Notes: generated by a model not told the origin, from the letters alone. A stretch of 48,758 nt of DNA from Flammeovirgaceae bacterium UBA6059 (GCA_002435755.1 DIYH01000009.1:62494-111251), one strand, 5' to 3'. Shown: positions 1 through 8,753, counted from the first letter of the stretch. Numbers and translations are program-made.

Positions 1-23
1 CAATAACCAATAACCAATAACCA
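1..23. repeat. Heptanucleotide tandem repeat (CAATAAC)x3
   Basis: Three perfect head-to-tail copies of CAATAAC followed by a partial copy (CATTAA) directly precede the PadR start codon at 28. The tract begins at the window edge, so the true copy number is unknown. It occupies the place where the leader or promoter of the PadR-permease pair should lie. Function is unknown; a copy-number effect on promoter spacing is only a possibility. Confidence 0.7.
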
Positions 24-27
24 TTAA

Positions 28-363
28 ATGAGAGGATCATATTTAGGAGAATTTGAAGAGCTCGTACTCTTGACCGTGGGTTCGCTTTACAAGGAAGCAT
101 ACGGAGTAGCGATAATGGATGAGATCGAAGCACAGACTGAACGAAGTGTTAACGTCAGTGCCGTACACGCCTCACTTAAGCGACTTGAAGCTAAAGGCTA
201 TGTAACCTCCTATATGGGTGGTGCTACCAACGAAAGGGGAGGAAGAAGAAAGCGCTTTTTCGAACTTACTATGAATGGTAAGAAAGTCCTTGATGAGTCC
301 ATGGCCTTGCGCACTCAGCTCTACAATAAGATTCCGAATATAGCCTACAACTTTAGCTATTAA
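28..363 (+). CDS. PadR family transcriptional regulator
   Basis: A 111-residue winged-helix DNA-binding protein of the PadR family. The N-terminus (LGEFEELVLLTVGSL, residues 6-20) and the segment SAVHASLKRLEAKGYV (about 44-59) are the typical PadR helix-turn-helix, and the GGRRKRFFELT wing (about 70-80) matches the family. Its TAA stop overlaps the ATG of the permease gene by one base, so the two are translationally coupled. PadR proteins of this type usually repress their own operon and a neighbouring efflux or permease gene. It is about half identical to a second PadR at 38184, which also precedes a permease gene. The inducing signal is unknown. Confidence 0.93.
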   Translation: MRGSYLGEFEELVLLTVGSLYKEAYGVAIMDEIEAQTERSVNVSAVHASLKRLEAKGYVTSYMGGATNERGGRRKRFFELTMNGKKVLDESMALRTQLYNKIPNIAYNFSY

Positions 364-2957
364 TGCAACAACAACCGCCTCGCTGGGCTGATCGGTTCCT
401 CCGCTGGTATTGCAATCCTGATCTGATCGAGGAGATCCAGGGTGATATCTATGAGCTCTACGAGCGGGAAGTAACCATATATAGTTTGCGAAAAGCGAAT
501 CTCCTATTCATTTGGAATGTGATGCGCTTCTTTCGCTGGTCAAACATCAAAAAGTCAAACTCAAAATATCAATCAAATCAATTAAGTATGTTTAAAAACT
601 ACTTCGTCATTGGCTTACGAAATATTCGTAAGCAGTGGACAACATCTTTGATCAATGTGCTAGGGCTTTCAATTGCCATAGGCCTGGCCCTGACCACTTT
701 CATTTTTATTGATCAGCAACTCAATATGGATTCCTTTCATACCAAGAGAAATAGCATCTATCAAGTAATTAACACGGTGCAGGAAGGCGATAGTGACCTG
801 GCAAGATGGGGAGACTCGCCTATTGTGCTCGGTCCCCAAGCGATATTGGATCACTCAGTAATCAAAGACTTTACCAGGATAGAGTTTCGCTATGGCAATC
901 TTAGAAGAGGGGACTATGTGTTCAACGAGTTTATGTCATTTGTTGATCCTTCCTATTTGAAGATGTTTGATTTTCCGATCAAATATGGTAATCGCTCAGC
1001 ACTTGAGGAGAAGAAAAATATTGTTATCGGAGAGGAGACTGCCCTTAAATACTTCGGTCAGGAAGATCCAATGGGACAGCAGATGTCCATTAAGTTTTCT
1101 AATGGCGTGATCCAGCAATATGTAGTAGGTGCTGTACTTGACAAGCAACCGGACAATGCAAGTTTTGGATTTGAGATCATGCTGCCGATGGACAACTTTT
1201 TCGATTTAAGGTTTAAGGATAATTATGACTGGGCATACTTTACTGATGCTACATTCATTGAGCTGCACGAGGGCGCTGACCCAAGAGCACTAGAGGAGTT
1301 GTTCATGAGTTACAAAGAACTTCAGAACCAGTCAGACTCACGATGGACAATTACCGATTTTGAATTACTGTCACTGGACGGACTTGGTACAGAGGCATTC
1401 GATATTCAGGAGTCAGTAGCTACAGCCGGGCATCCGGCTGGAAGACTTGCACTAGGAGGTTTGTCGGTTATTTTACTGCTCTTGGCTTGCTTTAATTATA
1501 TGAACATTGCGGTAGCATCGGCAACAAAGCGATTGAAGGAAATCGCCCTGCGGAAGGTCATGGGTAGCGATAGGAGACAAATCATTTACCAGTTTATGCT
1601 GGAGAATTTTATCCAGGTGGTTCTTGCTATGATGGTAGGGATTCTACTGAGCTATTACTTTCTCCTTCCTGGTTTTAGCTATATGGTACCCATCAATGTG
1701 CCTTTCGTGTTTTCCTCATGGGGTGCCATGTTTGGCTTCTTTGGCACTTTGTTACTCATCATAGGACTACTCTCAGGAGGTTATCCAGCATTATACATTT
1801 CCAGGTTTCAGCCTGTATCTATTTTCCGTGGCAAAGAGAAGTTTGGCTCCAAGAGCATTTTTAGCAGGGTTTTGCTGGGTTTTCAGTTCTTTTTTGCCTT
1901 TTCTACCATAGTAGGTAGTTTCATATTCGTGGATAACGCTAACTATATGGCGAAGCGCGATTGGGGATACGATCCTGAGGGCATTCTATCTATTCCGGTA
2001 GCAAATAGTCAGGAATACCAAACGCTGAGAAAGGCGGCTATGGAGAAGCCTGAGATAATGTCCGTCACCGGAACTCAAGGCCATATCTCTAGGAACTCCA
2101 CCTACACGACGGTTAGCAGATTAGACAATGACTTCAAGGCGTATGTCTACAGAGTAGGCCCTGACTATGGGCATGTAATGGGATTACGCTTAAAGGCTGG
2201 ACGCTTTTTCGAAAAGGACAAGGCCACAGATCTGGCTAATGGAGCATATGTCAATGAGAAGTTTGTCAAGCAAGTAGGTTGGGATGATCCTATCGGAAAA
2301 ACTTTCACCTACGATAGTAGTCGCTACAACGTACTAGGTGTTGTTGAAGATTTTCATTATTATACTTTCTGGGTGGACATTGAGCCAGTATTCTTTCTCA
2401 TGGTACCAGAAGAAGACTTCAAATATCTTGTGGTAAAGAGTGAGCCTGATAAGCTGGTAGAGGTGGACAAATACCTCTTGGGCGTATGGCCGTCTATTTC
2501 GCCCAATGATCCATATGACAAGGTCTACCAGGAAGACGCAATGAACGGCTTTCATGAAGAGAACAGGGCCAATATTGTGATCATCAGTTTTATTGCAGGT
2601 CTTGCTATCATCCTTGCCTGCTTAGGCTTGTTCGGTCTGTTGAGCTTCAATATCAATCGAAGGCTGAAGGAGTTTAGTGTAAGAAAAGTACTCGGCGCAC
2701 AATCTTCAGAGATCATTAGAGTGGCGAGTAGAGAGTATGTTTGGGTGTTAACCATCGCTTTCGTTCTAGGCGCACCAACGGGTTTCATGATGATCACACA
2801 GCTCATCAATATGATCTACCCTGATCCAAAGCAAGCAGGAGCACTCCCTTTTATCATTGCCATTTTGATCGTAGTTGTCACAGTTATCATTACGATCAGT
2901 GGCCAGATTGTTCGCGCCACACAGGTAAATCCAAGTGAGAACTTAAGGGCTGAGTAG
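363..2957 (+). CDS. ABC transporter permease, MacB/FtsX type with PadR-associated prefix domain
   Basis: An 864-residue inner-membrane protein. Residues 1-70 form the short prefix region seen in Bacteroidetes permeases that follow PadR genes (PPRWADRFLRWYCNPDLIEE..., then IQGDIYELYEREV). A first TM (about 95-116) is followed by a MacB-like periplasmic domain, three TMs (about 360-480), a second periplasmic domain and three further TMs with the FtsX signature CLGLFGLLSFNINRRLKEFSVRKVLGA near 755-780. This is the eight-TM, duplicated-FtsX architecture. No ATPase gene lies beside it, so the nucleotide-binding partner must be encoded elsewhere. Likely role is mechanotransmission or export of an unknown substrate under PadR control. 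A paralogue lies at 38521-41169. Confidence 0.9.
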   Translation: MQQQPPRWADRFLRWYCNPDLIEEIQGDIYELYEREVTIYSLRKANLLFIWNVMRFFRWSNIKKSNSKYQSNQLSMFKNYFVIGLRNIRKQWTTSLINVLGLSIAIGLALTTFIFIDQQLNMDSFHTKRNSIYQVINTVQEGDSDLARWGDSPIVLGPQAILDHSVIKDFTRIEFRYGNLRRGDYVFNEFMSFVDPSYLKMFDFPIKYGNRSALEEKKNIVIGEETALKYFGQEDPMGQQMSIKFSNGVIQQYVVGAVLDKQPDNASFGFEIMLPMDNFFDLRFKDNYDWAYFTDATFIELHEGADPRALEELFMSYKELQNQSDSRWTITDFELLSLDGLGTEAFDIQESVATAGHPAGRLALGGLSVILLLLACFNYMNIAVASATKRLKEIALRKVMGSDRRQIIYQFMLENFIQVVLAMMVGILLSYYFLLPGFSYMVPINVPFVFSSWGAMFGFFGTLLLIIGLLSGGYPALYISRFQPVSIFRGKEKFGSKSIFSRVLLGFQFFFAFSTIVGSFIFVDNANYMAKRDWGYDPEGILSIPVANSQEYQTLRKAAMEKPEIMSVTGTQGHISRNSTYTTVSRLDNDFKAYVYRVGPDYGHVMGLRLKAGRFFEKDKATDLANGAYVNEKFVKQVGWDDPIGKTFTYDSSRYNVLGVVEDFHYYTFWVDIEPVFFLMVPEEDFKYLVVKSEPDKLVEVDKYLLGVWPSISPNDPYDKVYQEDAMNGFHEENRANIVIISFIAGLAIILACLGLFGLLSFNINRRLKEFSVRKVLGAQSSEIIRVASREYVWVLTIAFVLGAPTGFMMITQLINMIYPDPKQAGALPFIIAILIVVVTVIITISGQIVRATQVNPSENLRAE

Positions 2958-2963
2958 TCAAAA

Positions 2964-3041
2964 AGAGAAGTAGCCTCAAAAGTCTGCTGAACAGGTCATT
3001 CTGAATTTATTTCAGGATCTCACTTTTGAGACTACTTTTCT
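2964..3041. terminator. Bidirectional terminator-like inverted repeat between convergent genes
   Basis: Arms of 20 nt (2964-2983 and 3022-3041) pair at about 18-19 positions, counting one G-U, with one C-A mismatch. They enclose an inner hairpin CTGAA-N5-TTCAG. The outer left arm is preceded by an A-run and the right arm runs into TTTTC, as expected for a terminator serving both the permease (+) and the aminotransferase (-). The inner sequence GTCATTCTGAATTTATTTCA resembles dispersed intergenic palindromes I recall from Bacteroidetes genomes. Confidence 0.6.
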
Positions 3042-4258
3042 TAAACTAGCGACTTAACTACGTCAGTCACCTTATCAACCTCCTCTTCAGTATTATAGAC
3101 TGAAATGCCCAATCGCGTGACACCACCTGCTTCGGCCAATCCGAGACACTCCATAGCCCTCAAAGCATAGAAATGACCGTCCCACGCGCAGATATTATTG
3201 TTGGCGAGATGCTCACATACTTGCCGCGGATTATAGCCTTGCAGTGTAAATGAAACAGTAGGAGTTCTCATTTTAGATGAAAAATCCTGGCCTATCATCT
3301 TTAGCCCAGGCAGGTCACTCAGGCGTTCATAGAGTGTTTGTGCTAGTGCGAATTCATGTGCTGCAATTTTCTGATAAGCACTCATCAACCGACTTGAGAG
3401 GTTGTTACCTGCTCCGAGGCTTGCAATGAACTCAATGGCAGCTGTGACGCCCGCTAAAGCCGCGTGGTTTAGCGTTCCCGTTTCAATAGAATGAGGGGCA
3501 AATTGGTCCGCGGTGCGCAAGCGATCTGTAGGTAGCCGATCGAGCAACCCACGTTTGGTATAGAGTACACCAATGTGAGGACCGTAGAACTTATATGCAC
3601 TGCACAGCAAATAATCACAACCGATCTTTTGTACATCGATCTTAAAATGCGGCGCATAATGCACGGCATCAAGTAGGAGTTGGGCCCCCACCTGATGGCT
3701 GAGCTTTCTGATAAGAGAGAAGTCGTTGATCGTACCAAGAGCGTTGGATGACAGGCCCATTGCTACGAGCCTAGTACGCTCATTCAGTTTCGCAGCAAAG
3801 TCATTGTAATCAAGCACCCCCGATGTGAGCAGTTTGACCTCTCGCACGACAATTCCATGGTTCCTTAGTGTTAACCATGGTCCGCGATTTGCCTCATGGT
3901 CAAGCTGTGTGATCAATACCTCATCACCTGGCTGTAGCGCTCGAGAGAAAGCACGGGCCAGGGCGTAATTGAGGGTAGTCATGTTCTGACCTATAGAAAT
4001 ACACGAAGGACTTTCAGCACCAAGCATAATTGACAGATGGGAGCGCATTTCGTCCAGCTTCTTGTCTGTTTCTTTCGTGGTGACGAATGCACCATGAGCA
4101 TTGGCATTCGATCGCCTGTAGTAGTTGCTGATCGCATTGATGACCCTATCGGGAACCTGGGTGCCACCGGGACCATCCATAAATATGAGAGGTCGCCCGC
4201 TTACTTTTCGCTTCAATGACGGGAACTGCTTTCGGACAACTTGTAGATTATCGATCAT
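3041..4258 (-). CDS. Class-V aminotransferase, cysteine desulfurase-like
   Basis: A PLP-dependent fold-type I enzyme of about 405 residues. LLLDAVHYAPH supplies the Asp that contacts the PLP ring and LLCSAYKFYGPHIGVLY carries the Schiff-base Lys; GQNMTTLNYALARA forms the phosphate-binding region. It resembles the 'cysteine desulfurase-like' subgroup rather than IscS/SufS, and no Fe-S assembly genes are nearby. The ATG at 4258 (MIDNLQVVRKQFPSLK) is preferred over a TTG seven codons upstream, because family members begin shortly before the QFP segment. Desulfurase activity is not certain: it could be another class-V lyase or aminotransferase. It is divergent from xylB, so the 4259-4446 gap holds both promoters. 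Confidence 0.85.
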   Translation of the reverse strand: MIDNLQVVRKQFPSLKRKVSGRPLIFMDGPGGTQVPDRVINAISNYYRRSNANAHGAFVTTKETDKKLDEMRSHLSIMLGAESPSCISIGQNMTTLNYALARAFSRALQPGDEVLITQLDHEANRGPWLTLRNHGIVVREVKLLTSGVLDYNDFAAKLNERTRLVAMGLSSNALGTINDFSLIRKLSHQVGAQLLLDAVHYAPHFKIDVQKIGCDYLLCSAYKFYGPHIGVLYTKRGLLDRLPTDRLRTADQFAPHSIETGTLNHAALAGVTAAIEFIASLGAGNNLSSRLMSAYQKIAAHEFALAQTLYERLSDLPGLKMIGQDFSSKMRTPTVSFTLQGYNPRQVCEHLANNNICAWDGHFYALRAMECLGLAEAGGVTRLGISVYNTEEEVDKVTDVVKSLV

Positions 4259-4405
4259 GGGTCTTAAGTTTTGTTTCAATTTAGGTCAATCCAGGTCACG
4301 GTTCAATGCTAAGATGATCAGGTCAGTGCTGTAGATGTTTAGCGGTAGCATAAAGGTGCGCGAACACTTGAGCAAACAAACCTTGCGCGGCACTCATTAA
4401 AATGG

Positions 4406-4434
4406 TATCTTGTAGTCATAATGACTATAAGATA
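4406..4434. promoter_or_regulatory. Palindromic operator upstream of xylB
   Basis: The arms TATCTTGTAGTCAT (4406-4419) and ATGACTATAAGATA (4421-4434) form a near-perfect palindrome (13 of 14 pairs) around one central A, ending 12 nt before the xylB ATG. Length and symmetry fit a dimeric repressor site, and its position would block transcription or early elongation. A related 23-nt site (17 of 23 identical, with ATGACTAT intact) lies upstream of the Nudix-type regulator at 16151-16173. An RNA hairpin is also possible, but a site shared with the regulator favours a DNA operator. Confidence 0.7.
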
Positions 4435-4446
4435 AATAATGACTTC

Positions 4447-5937
4447 ATGCCTCTCTTTCTTGGAATCGATTTAGGAAGCTCATCTGTCAAGTTATCAGTG
4501 TTTGACGGCTTGGTCGACCGTACTATCGCGCAGGTGACATACCCGGAAAACGAGATGCCGATTTCAGCTCCCAAGCCAGGCTGGGCAGAACAGGACCCTG
4601 ACTTTTGGTGGGAGTGTGTGGTCAAGGGTTTTGAGTTGCTCCGGATTGAAGTAGATCTTTCAGGCGTAAAGGCCATTGGCATATCCTATCAAATGCATGG
4701 ACTTGTTGTCCTGGATCGAAATGGAAAGGTTTTGAGGCCTTCAATCATCTGGTGTGATTCTCGCGCTGTTGAGATTGGAAAACAAGCCGACCTAGAACTC
4801 GATAAGGAGTATCGAAAAGATCATTTGCTCAATTCTCCGGGCAACTTCACGGCATCCAAACTCAAATGGGTCAAAGAGTACGAACCAGAGGTTTATGCGA
4901 AAATCACTCATGTGATGCTTCCCGGTGATTTTATTGCCTTTAAGCTTACGGGGGCTACCCAGACTACCTCTGGCGGACTGAGTGAAGGCATTCTTTGGGA
5001 TTTCAAAGAAGGACGAATTTCAAATGAACTACTGCAATACTATGGTCTGAGTGAGAAGTTGGTCCCACCCCTGGTTCCAGCTATTGGCCACCAAGCTAAA
5101 GTCAGTGCTGAGATAGCAGAGTTTCTGGGGCTGGGTAAAGATGTACGGGTTACCTACAGGGCAGGAGACCAACCTAACAATGCCTTTTCTTTGAACGTAC
5201 TTGAGCCTGGTGAGGTAGCTGCCACAGCAGGTACATCAGCCGTTATTTATGCGGTTACTGATCATCAAGCCAGTGACCAGAAGCAACGAATCAATACTTT
5301 TCAGCACGTCACTAATACTTCCATTACCATCCGCAATGGGTTACTACTTTGTATCAACGGATCTGGTATTAGCTACACCTGGATCAAGCGATTACTTGGA
5401 GATATGGATTACCCTTCTCTCAATAAACTTGGAAGTTCGGTAGAGATGGGGGCTGACAGGTTGATGTTCTACCCGTTTGGTAATGGTGCCGAGCGATTAC
5501 TACAAAACCAAAACATTGGTGCACAATTCGTAGGGCTCGATTTTAACAGGCACCACAAGGGGCATATGATCCGAGCACTTCAGGAAGGAATAGTGTTTAG
5601 CATGAGATATGGTCTGGAAGTGATAGAGCAGGTTGGTGGTAGCGTAAAAACGATACGCGCAGGTAAAGCCAACGTGTTTTTAAGTGAGCTCTTCCGACAG
5701 ACATTTGTCAATACAACCGGGATATCAGTAGAGCTATATGATACAGACGGAGCAGAAGGAGCGGCGAGAGGGGCTGCATTAGGAATCGGTTTCTATAAAG
5801 ATAAGACTGAAGCATTTGCTCATCTGAAACTTATTGAAAGACTGGAGCCCGATCCAACTCTGATGTCAGATTATAGAGAGCTATACCTACAATGGGTAGA
5901 CTACCTGGAGAATAACATATTAAGCAAGACAAACTAA
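4447..5937 (+). CDS. xylB: Xylulokinase
   Basis: A 496-residue FGGY-family sugar kinase that phosphorylates D-xylulose to xylulose-5-phosphate. The N-terminal ATPase motif FLGIDLGSSSVK is at residues 4-15; QMHGLVVLD (about 78) and the catalytic Asp region YRAGDQPNNAF (about 236-246) match xylulokinases, and the C-terminal FGGY domain has GLDFNRHHKGHMIRALQEG. The ATG at 4447 is chosen because an upstream in-frame extension to 4402 would be translated from the palindromic operator and has no family counterpart. xylA follows 10 nt later, so both form one operon. Other FGGY kinases are possible from sequence alone, but the xylA neighbour settles the substrate. Confidence 0.94.
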   Translation: MPLFLGIDLGSSSVKLSVFDGLVDRTIAQVTYPENEMPISAPKPGWAEQDPDFWWECVVKGFELLRIEVDLSGVKAIGISYQMHGLVVLDRNGKVLRPSIIWCDSRAVEIGKQADLELDKEYRKDHLLNSPGNFTASKLKWVKEYEPEVYAKITHVMLPGDFIAFKLTGATQTTSGGLSEGILWDFKEGRISNELLQYYGLSEKLVPPLVPAIGHQAKVSAEIAEFLGLGKDVRVTYRAGDQPNNAFSLNVLEPGEVAATAGTSAVIYAVTDHQASDQKQRINTFQHVTNTSITIRNGLLLCINGSGISYTWIKRLLGDMDYPSLNKLGSSVEMGADRLMFYPFGNGAERLLQNQNIGAQFVGLDFNRHHKGHMIRALQEGIVFSMRYGLEVIEQVGGSVKTIRAGKANVFLSELFRQTFVNTTGISVELYDTDGAEGAARGAALGIGFYKDKTEAFAHLKLIERLEPDPTLMSDYRELYLQWVDYLENNILSKTN

Positions 5938-5947
5938 AATCAACGTA

Positions 5948-7273
5948 ATGAAACCGATCATTGGGAATACGGAATACTTCAAAGGTATAGGCAGTGTCCG
6001 ATTTGAAGGGAAGGAGTCTGATAATCCTCTAGCCTACAAGTACTATGACCCAAAGCGTATCGTGCTGGGTAGGACTATGCATGAGCACTTCAAATTTGCG
6101 GTAGCGTACTGGCATACCTTCTGCAACACAGGGGGTGACCCATTTGGTGTTGGACCAAAGAATTACCCCTGGAACACAGCCGCCGATCCTCTGCAGGCTG
6201 CCAAGGATAAAATGGATGCCGCGTTTGAGTTTATTTCGAAACTGGGATTGGAGTACTTCTGCTTTCATGATTACGACTTGGTGGATGAGGCGGAAACACT
6301 TGCAGCCTCCGAAAAGCGACTTCAAACCATCGTAGACTATGGCAAGGTGAAAAAGGCTGGTACATCAATTAAGGTGCTTTGGGGAACTGCCAACCTTTTC
6401 GGGCACCCAAGATATATGAACGGTGCAGCGACTAACCCGGATTTTAATGTTGTGGCCCATGCTGGTGCTCAAGTGAAGAACGCCCTTGATGCTACCATAG
6501 CACTCGGTGGTGAGAACTATGTCTTTTGGGGTGGCCGTGAAGGGTACATGTCGCTACTCAACACTGATATGAAGAAGGAGCTTGACCATATGGCACAGTT
6601 TCTTCATATAGCCAGGGATTATGCCAGATCACAGGGTTTTAAGGGCACTTTTTTTATTGAGCCAAAGCCTATGGAGCCGTCCAAGCATCAGTATGACTTT
6701 GATGCAGCTACAGTCATTGGTTTTTTACAGAAATATGGCCTGGACAAAGACTTTAAGCTCAATATTGAAGTGAATCATGCTACACTTGCAAGTCATACTT
6801 TTCAGCATGAGCTTCAAGTAGCCGTCAATGATGATATGCTTGGGAGCATCGATGCTAACAGGGGTGATTATCAGAATGGCTGGGATACTGACCAGTTTCC
6901 AAACAACCTATATGAAATCGTGGAGGCCCTACTGGTACTTGTCAGAGGCGGAGGACTGAAAGGAGGAGGCGTCAACTTCGATGCTAAAACTCGTCGGAAT
7001 AGCACAGACCTTGAGGACATCTTCTATGCCCATATCGGAGCAATTGATCTTTTTGCCAAGGGCTTGCTGATTGTAGAGGAGATCATCAATGATGGTATGT
7101 ACGAGGAGTTGTTATCGGGTCGGTATGCCTCTTTTACGACCGGTAATGGAGCTAAATTTGAAAAGGGTGAACTAGGGCTTACAACCTTGCATGATTTGGC
7201 ACATCAAAATGTAATAACACAATTATCAGGCAAACAGGAAAGGATTGAAAACCTACTCAATCGGTTTGTATAG
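5948..7273 (+). CDS. xylA: Xylose isomerase
   Basis: A 441-residue class II xylose isomerase, a cytoplasmic TIM-barrel enzyme with two divalent metals that converts D-xylose to D-xylulose. Family signatures are present: FCFHDYDL (catalytic His, about 100), VFWGGREGY (about 193), FIEPKPMEPSKHQYDFD (metal-ligand Glu) and NIEVNHATLASHTFQHEL (metal-binding Glu, Asn and His), followed by GSIDANRGDYQNGWDTDQFP. Length matches the family. It lies 10 nt downstream of xylB and completes the two-step route into the pentose phosphate pathway. No xylose transporter is adjacent. Confidence 0.97.
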   Translation: MKPIIGNTEYFKGIGSVRFEGKESDNPLAYKYYDPKRIVLGRTMHEHFKFAVAYWHTFCNTGGDPFGVGPKNYPWNTAADPLQAAKDKMDAAFEFISKLGLEYFCFHDYDLVDEAETLAASEKRLQTIVDYGKVKKAGTSIKVLWGTANLFGHPRYMNGAATNPDFNVVAHAGAQVKNALDATIALGGENYVFWGGREGYMSLLNTDMKKELDHMAQFLHIARDYARSQGFKGTFFIEPKPMEPSKHQYDFDAATVIGFLQKYGLDKDFKLNIEVNHATLASHTFQHELQVAVNDDMLGSIDANRGDYQNGWDTDQFPNNLYEIVEALLVLVRGGGLKGGGVNFDAKTRRNSTDLEDIFYAHIGAIDLFAKGLLIVEEIINDGMYEELLSGRYASFTTGNGAKFEKGELGLTTLHDLAHQNVITQLSGKQERIENLLNRFV

Positions 7274-7508
7274 CAGCTCTTCGGATCAAGGAACTCCGAA
7301 ATCTTTGTATGGTTCAACAGCCTTGTGATTAGGTAAGTATACTGCTACTCTGAAGTGATAGGGTCAGGAGATATTGTATACAGATCTAGACAAAACAACA
7401 GTTTGAGACATCTCCTAAAATCCTTGACCTGTTTTAGTTAGTAGTCAAACCAAATTAAATGTGGATAAATAGGTGGATTAGTTGTTGAAAAGTAGATCAG
7501 ACAAAACA

Positions 7509-7538
7509 TTGCAATTGTAAAGTTCTGGATTACTTTAG
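7509..7538 (+). promoter_or_regulatory. Bacteroidetes-type promoter of ncRNA copy 1
   Basis: TTGC at 7509-7512 and TACTTTAG at 7531-7538 are separated by 18 nt. They resemble the Bacteroidetes housekeeping promoter (TTTG, about 19 nt, TAnnTTTG), with one mismatch in the -7 box. The same elements, spacing and intervening sequence recur in the second copy at 8718-8747, so the element appears conserved. Expected start of transcription is near 7545. Confidence 0.6.
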
Positions 7539-7544
7539 TATAAC

Positions 7545-7770
7545 CAAGAGAGAGATAGAGAATTGAAACGAGAGTTTCGGACGGAGAAGGGGAAGCAGGG
7601 TGTAACTACGGTGACAAACTGCGAAGCTTCGAAATCTTGATAGTGGAAAGGCTGGCAACAGCAATGAAGCTAGCGGGTTCTTAACAGTATCTTGGCAATG
7701 TGTTGGAAGCTACGGCGGCCGACAGATTGATGAGGGTTAGTATCGACGCAAGAAGATGCCAGCCCTTTTT
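7545..7770 (+). ncRNA. Candidate structured ncRNA, copy 1
   Basis: A predicted RNA of about 226 nt without a conserved ORF. Visible elements: a hairpin TTGAAAC-GAGA-GTTTCGG (7563-7580); GCAG (7604-7607) facing CTGC (7619-7622) around an unvarying GTAACTACGGTGACAAA core; the self-complementary CGAAGCTTCG (7622-7631); GCTG-GCAA-CAGC with a GNRA loop (7651-7662); TGTTGG...CCGACA (from 7700) closing the invariant loop AAGCTACGGCGG; and the terminator helix. Paired segments differ from copy 2 mostly by changes that keep pairing (C-G to U-G, U-A to U-G), while loops are unchanged. It does not show the hallmarks I know for tmRNA, RNase P RNA, SRP RNA or common riboswitches. Function is unknown. Confidence 0.75.
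7734..7770 (+). terminator. Intrinsic terminator of ncRNA copy 1
   Basis: GGGTTAGTATC (7734-7744) pairs with GATGCCAGCCC (7755-7765) with one A-C mismatch around the loop GACGCAAGAA, followed by five T residues. The loop is identical in copy 2. Confidence 0.8.
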
Positions 7771-7885
7771 GCGTTTAAGACTTCACTATACTGCAATTCG
7801 CCTACCACTTCCTGTTTGTAAATGACCAGTCTCATTAATCACACCCACAATTACACATCTTAGATCATAATACTTGATCTGAGAT

Positions 7886-8635
7886 ATGCACGCTTTTCTT
7901 GTCTTCGCTTTCCTTACTTCAAACCACTTAGTTAATGCTAACCAGTTGGATACTTTGCGTATTTCTGGACAACAACTCGAAATGAACAGGTTGAAGGGAT
8001 CTAGCAGCACTTACCTTGTCTATATTGAAAAGCCTGATAATGACCTGTTAGATGTGTCGATTTGGGAGAGATCCGTTGGGAGTTTGATGCTAGGGGATCA
8101 GAAAGTGATGAAGATAGAGCAGTCCTGGCGCAATGTCGTTGATGAAAAGGAGCGCCATATTATCTCCTACTGCAGGTGGAATGATTTTGGACCGATATAC
8201 CATAGGTCAAGCAGTTGGAAAAGTGGTGAAAAGGAGGTTGAGGCCTTTCAATTTGATACCAGAGCTGTGGTGGGTGCTGACTCTGTGAAGGACAATCAAA
8301 AAGAAGGGTTTGAGCAGTTGCTTGAAAGCCCAACCTTGAACTGGGAACTTGATATGGAAATATTTCAAACCCTACCTTTTCAGGAAAGAGTCGTGTTTGC
8401 TATCAACTTCTATCACCCCGGAAGTAAGAAAGGCCCGATGGATTACTACTACTCTGTAGGGCCTCTTGAGGAGCTACCGCAAAACGATGGAACCAGCGTG
8501 AAGTCATGGGCTTTGAGCATTGATTACGGTAATGGGAATCAGGCGACTTTCTGGATCGCGCAGAAGACAAGGGAGGTGTTGAGAATGGAAGAACGATTTG
8601 GAGATATCAGGCGATACAAAATAAAACTTCCATAG
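7886..8635 (+). CDS. Hypothetical secreted protein, DUF3108-like
   Basis: A 249-residue protein with a short hydrophobic N-terminus (MHAFLVFAFLTSNHLVNA) that may be a signal peptide. The body is beta-rich; the ending ATFWIAQKTREVLRMEERFG followed by RRYKIKLP resembles the C-terminus of DUF3108-type periplasmic proteins, but I am only moderately sure of the family. No catalytic motif is visible. It sits alone between two copies of a structured RNA and starts 115 nt after the terminator of the first. A weak palindrome AGATCA-N7-TGATCT (7862-7880) ends 5 nt before the ATG. Whether the RNAs regulate this gene is not known. Confidence 0.75.
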   Translation: MHAFLVFAFLTSNHLVNANQLDTLRISGQQLEMNRLKGSSSTYLVYIEKPDNDLLDVSIWERSVGSLMLGDQKVMKIEQSWRNVVDEKERHIISYCRWNDFGPIYHRSSSWKSGEKEVEAFQFDTRAVVGADSVKDNQKEGFEQLLESPTLNWELDMEIFQTLPFQERVVFAINFYHPGSKKGPMDYYYSVGPLEELPQNDGTSVKSWALSIDYGNGNQATFWIAQKTREVLRMEERFGDIRRYKIKLP

Positions 8636-8717
8636 ATCAGGTCATTACAATTAAGCATGTTGATAAACCTGTTGATAATAAGTTGATTATTTGTTGAAAA
8701 GTAGGTTAGACAACATA

Positions 8718-8747
8718 TTGTGATTGTAAAGTTCTGGATTACTTTAG
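8718..8747 (+). promoter_or_regulatory. Bacteroidetes-type promoter of ncRNA copy 2
   Basis: TTGT at 8718-8721 and TACTTTAG at 8740-8747 with an 18-nt spacer, the same arrangement as in copy 1. The sequence just after the -7 box diverges between the copies, while the box and spacer are retained. Expected transcription start is near 8754. Confidence 0.6.
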
Positions 8748-8753
8748 TAATAT

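Larger units (their letters stand above)
7461..7770 (+). repeat. Long direct repeat, copy 1 (partner 8671-8980)
   Basis: About 310 nt that recur 1.2 kb downstream. Similarity is loose over the first 35 nt and about 86% by hand alignment over the transcribed part. The repeat covers a promoter-like element, an RNA body and a terminator, and flanks one small gene. In the surrounding 7274-7885 gap I see nothing else beyond this unit and a short palindrome before the gene at 7886. Confidence 0.9.

Noticed and set aside
4402..4446. In-frame N-terminal extension of xylB
   Set aside because: It is coded by the palindromic operator, and FGGY kinases start just before the GIDLGSSS motif, so ATG 4447 is preferred.
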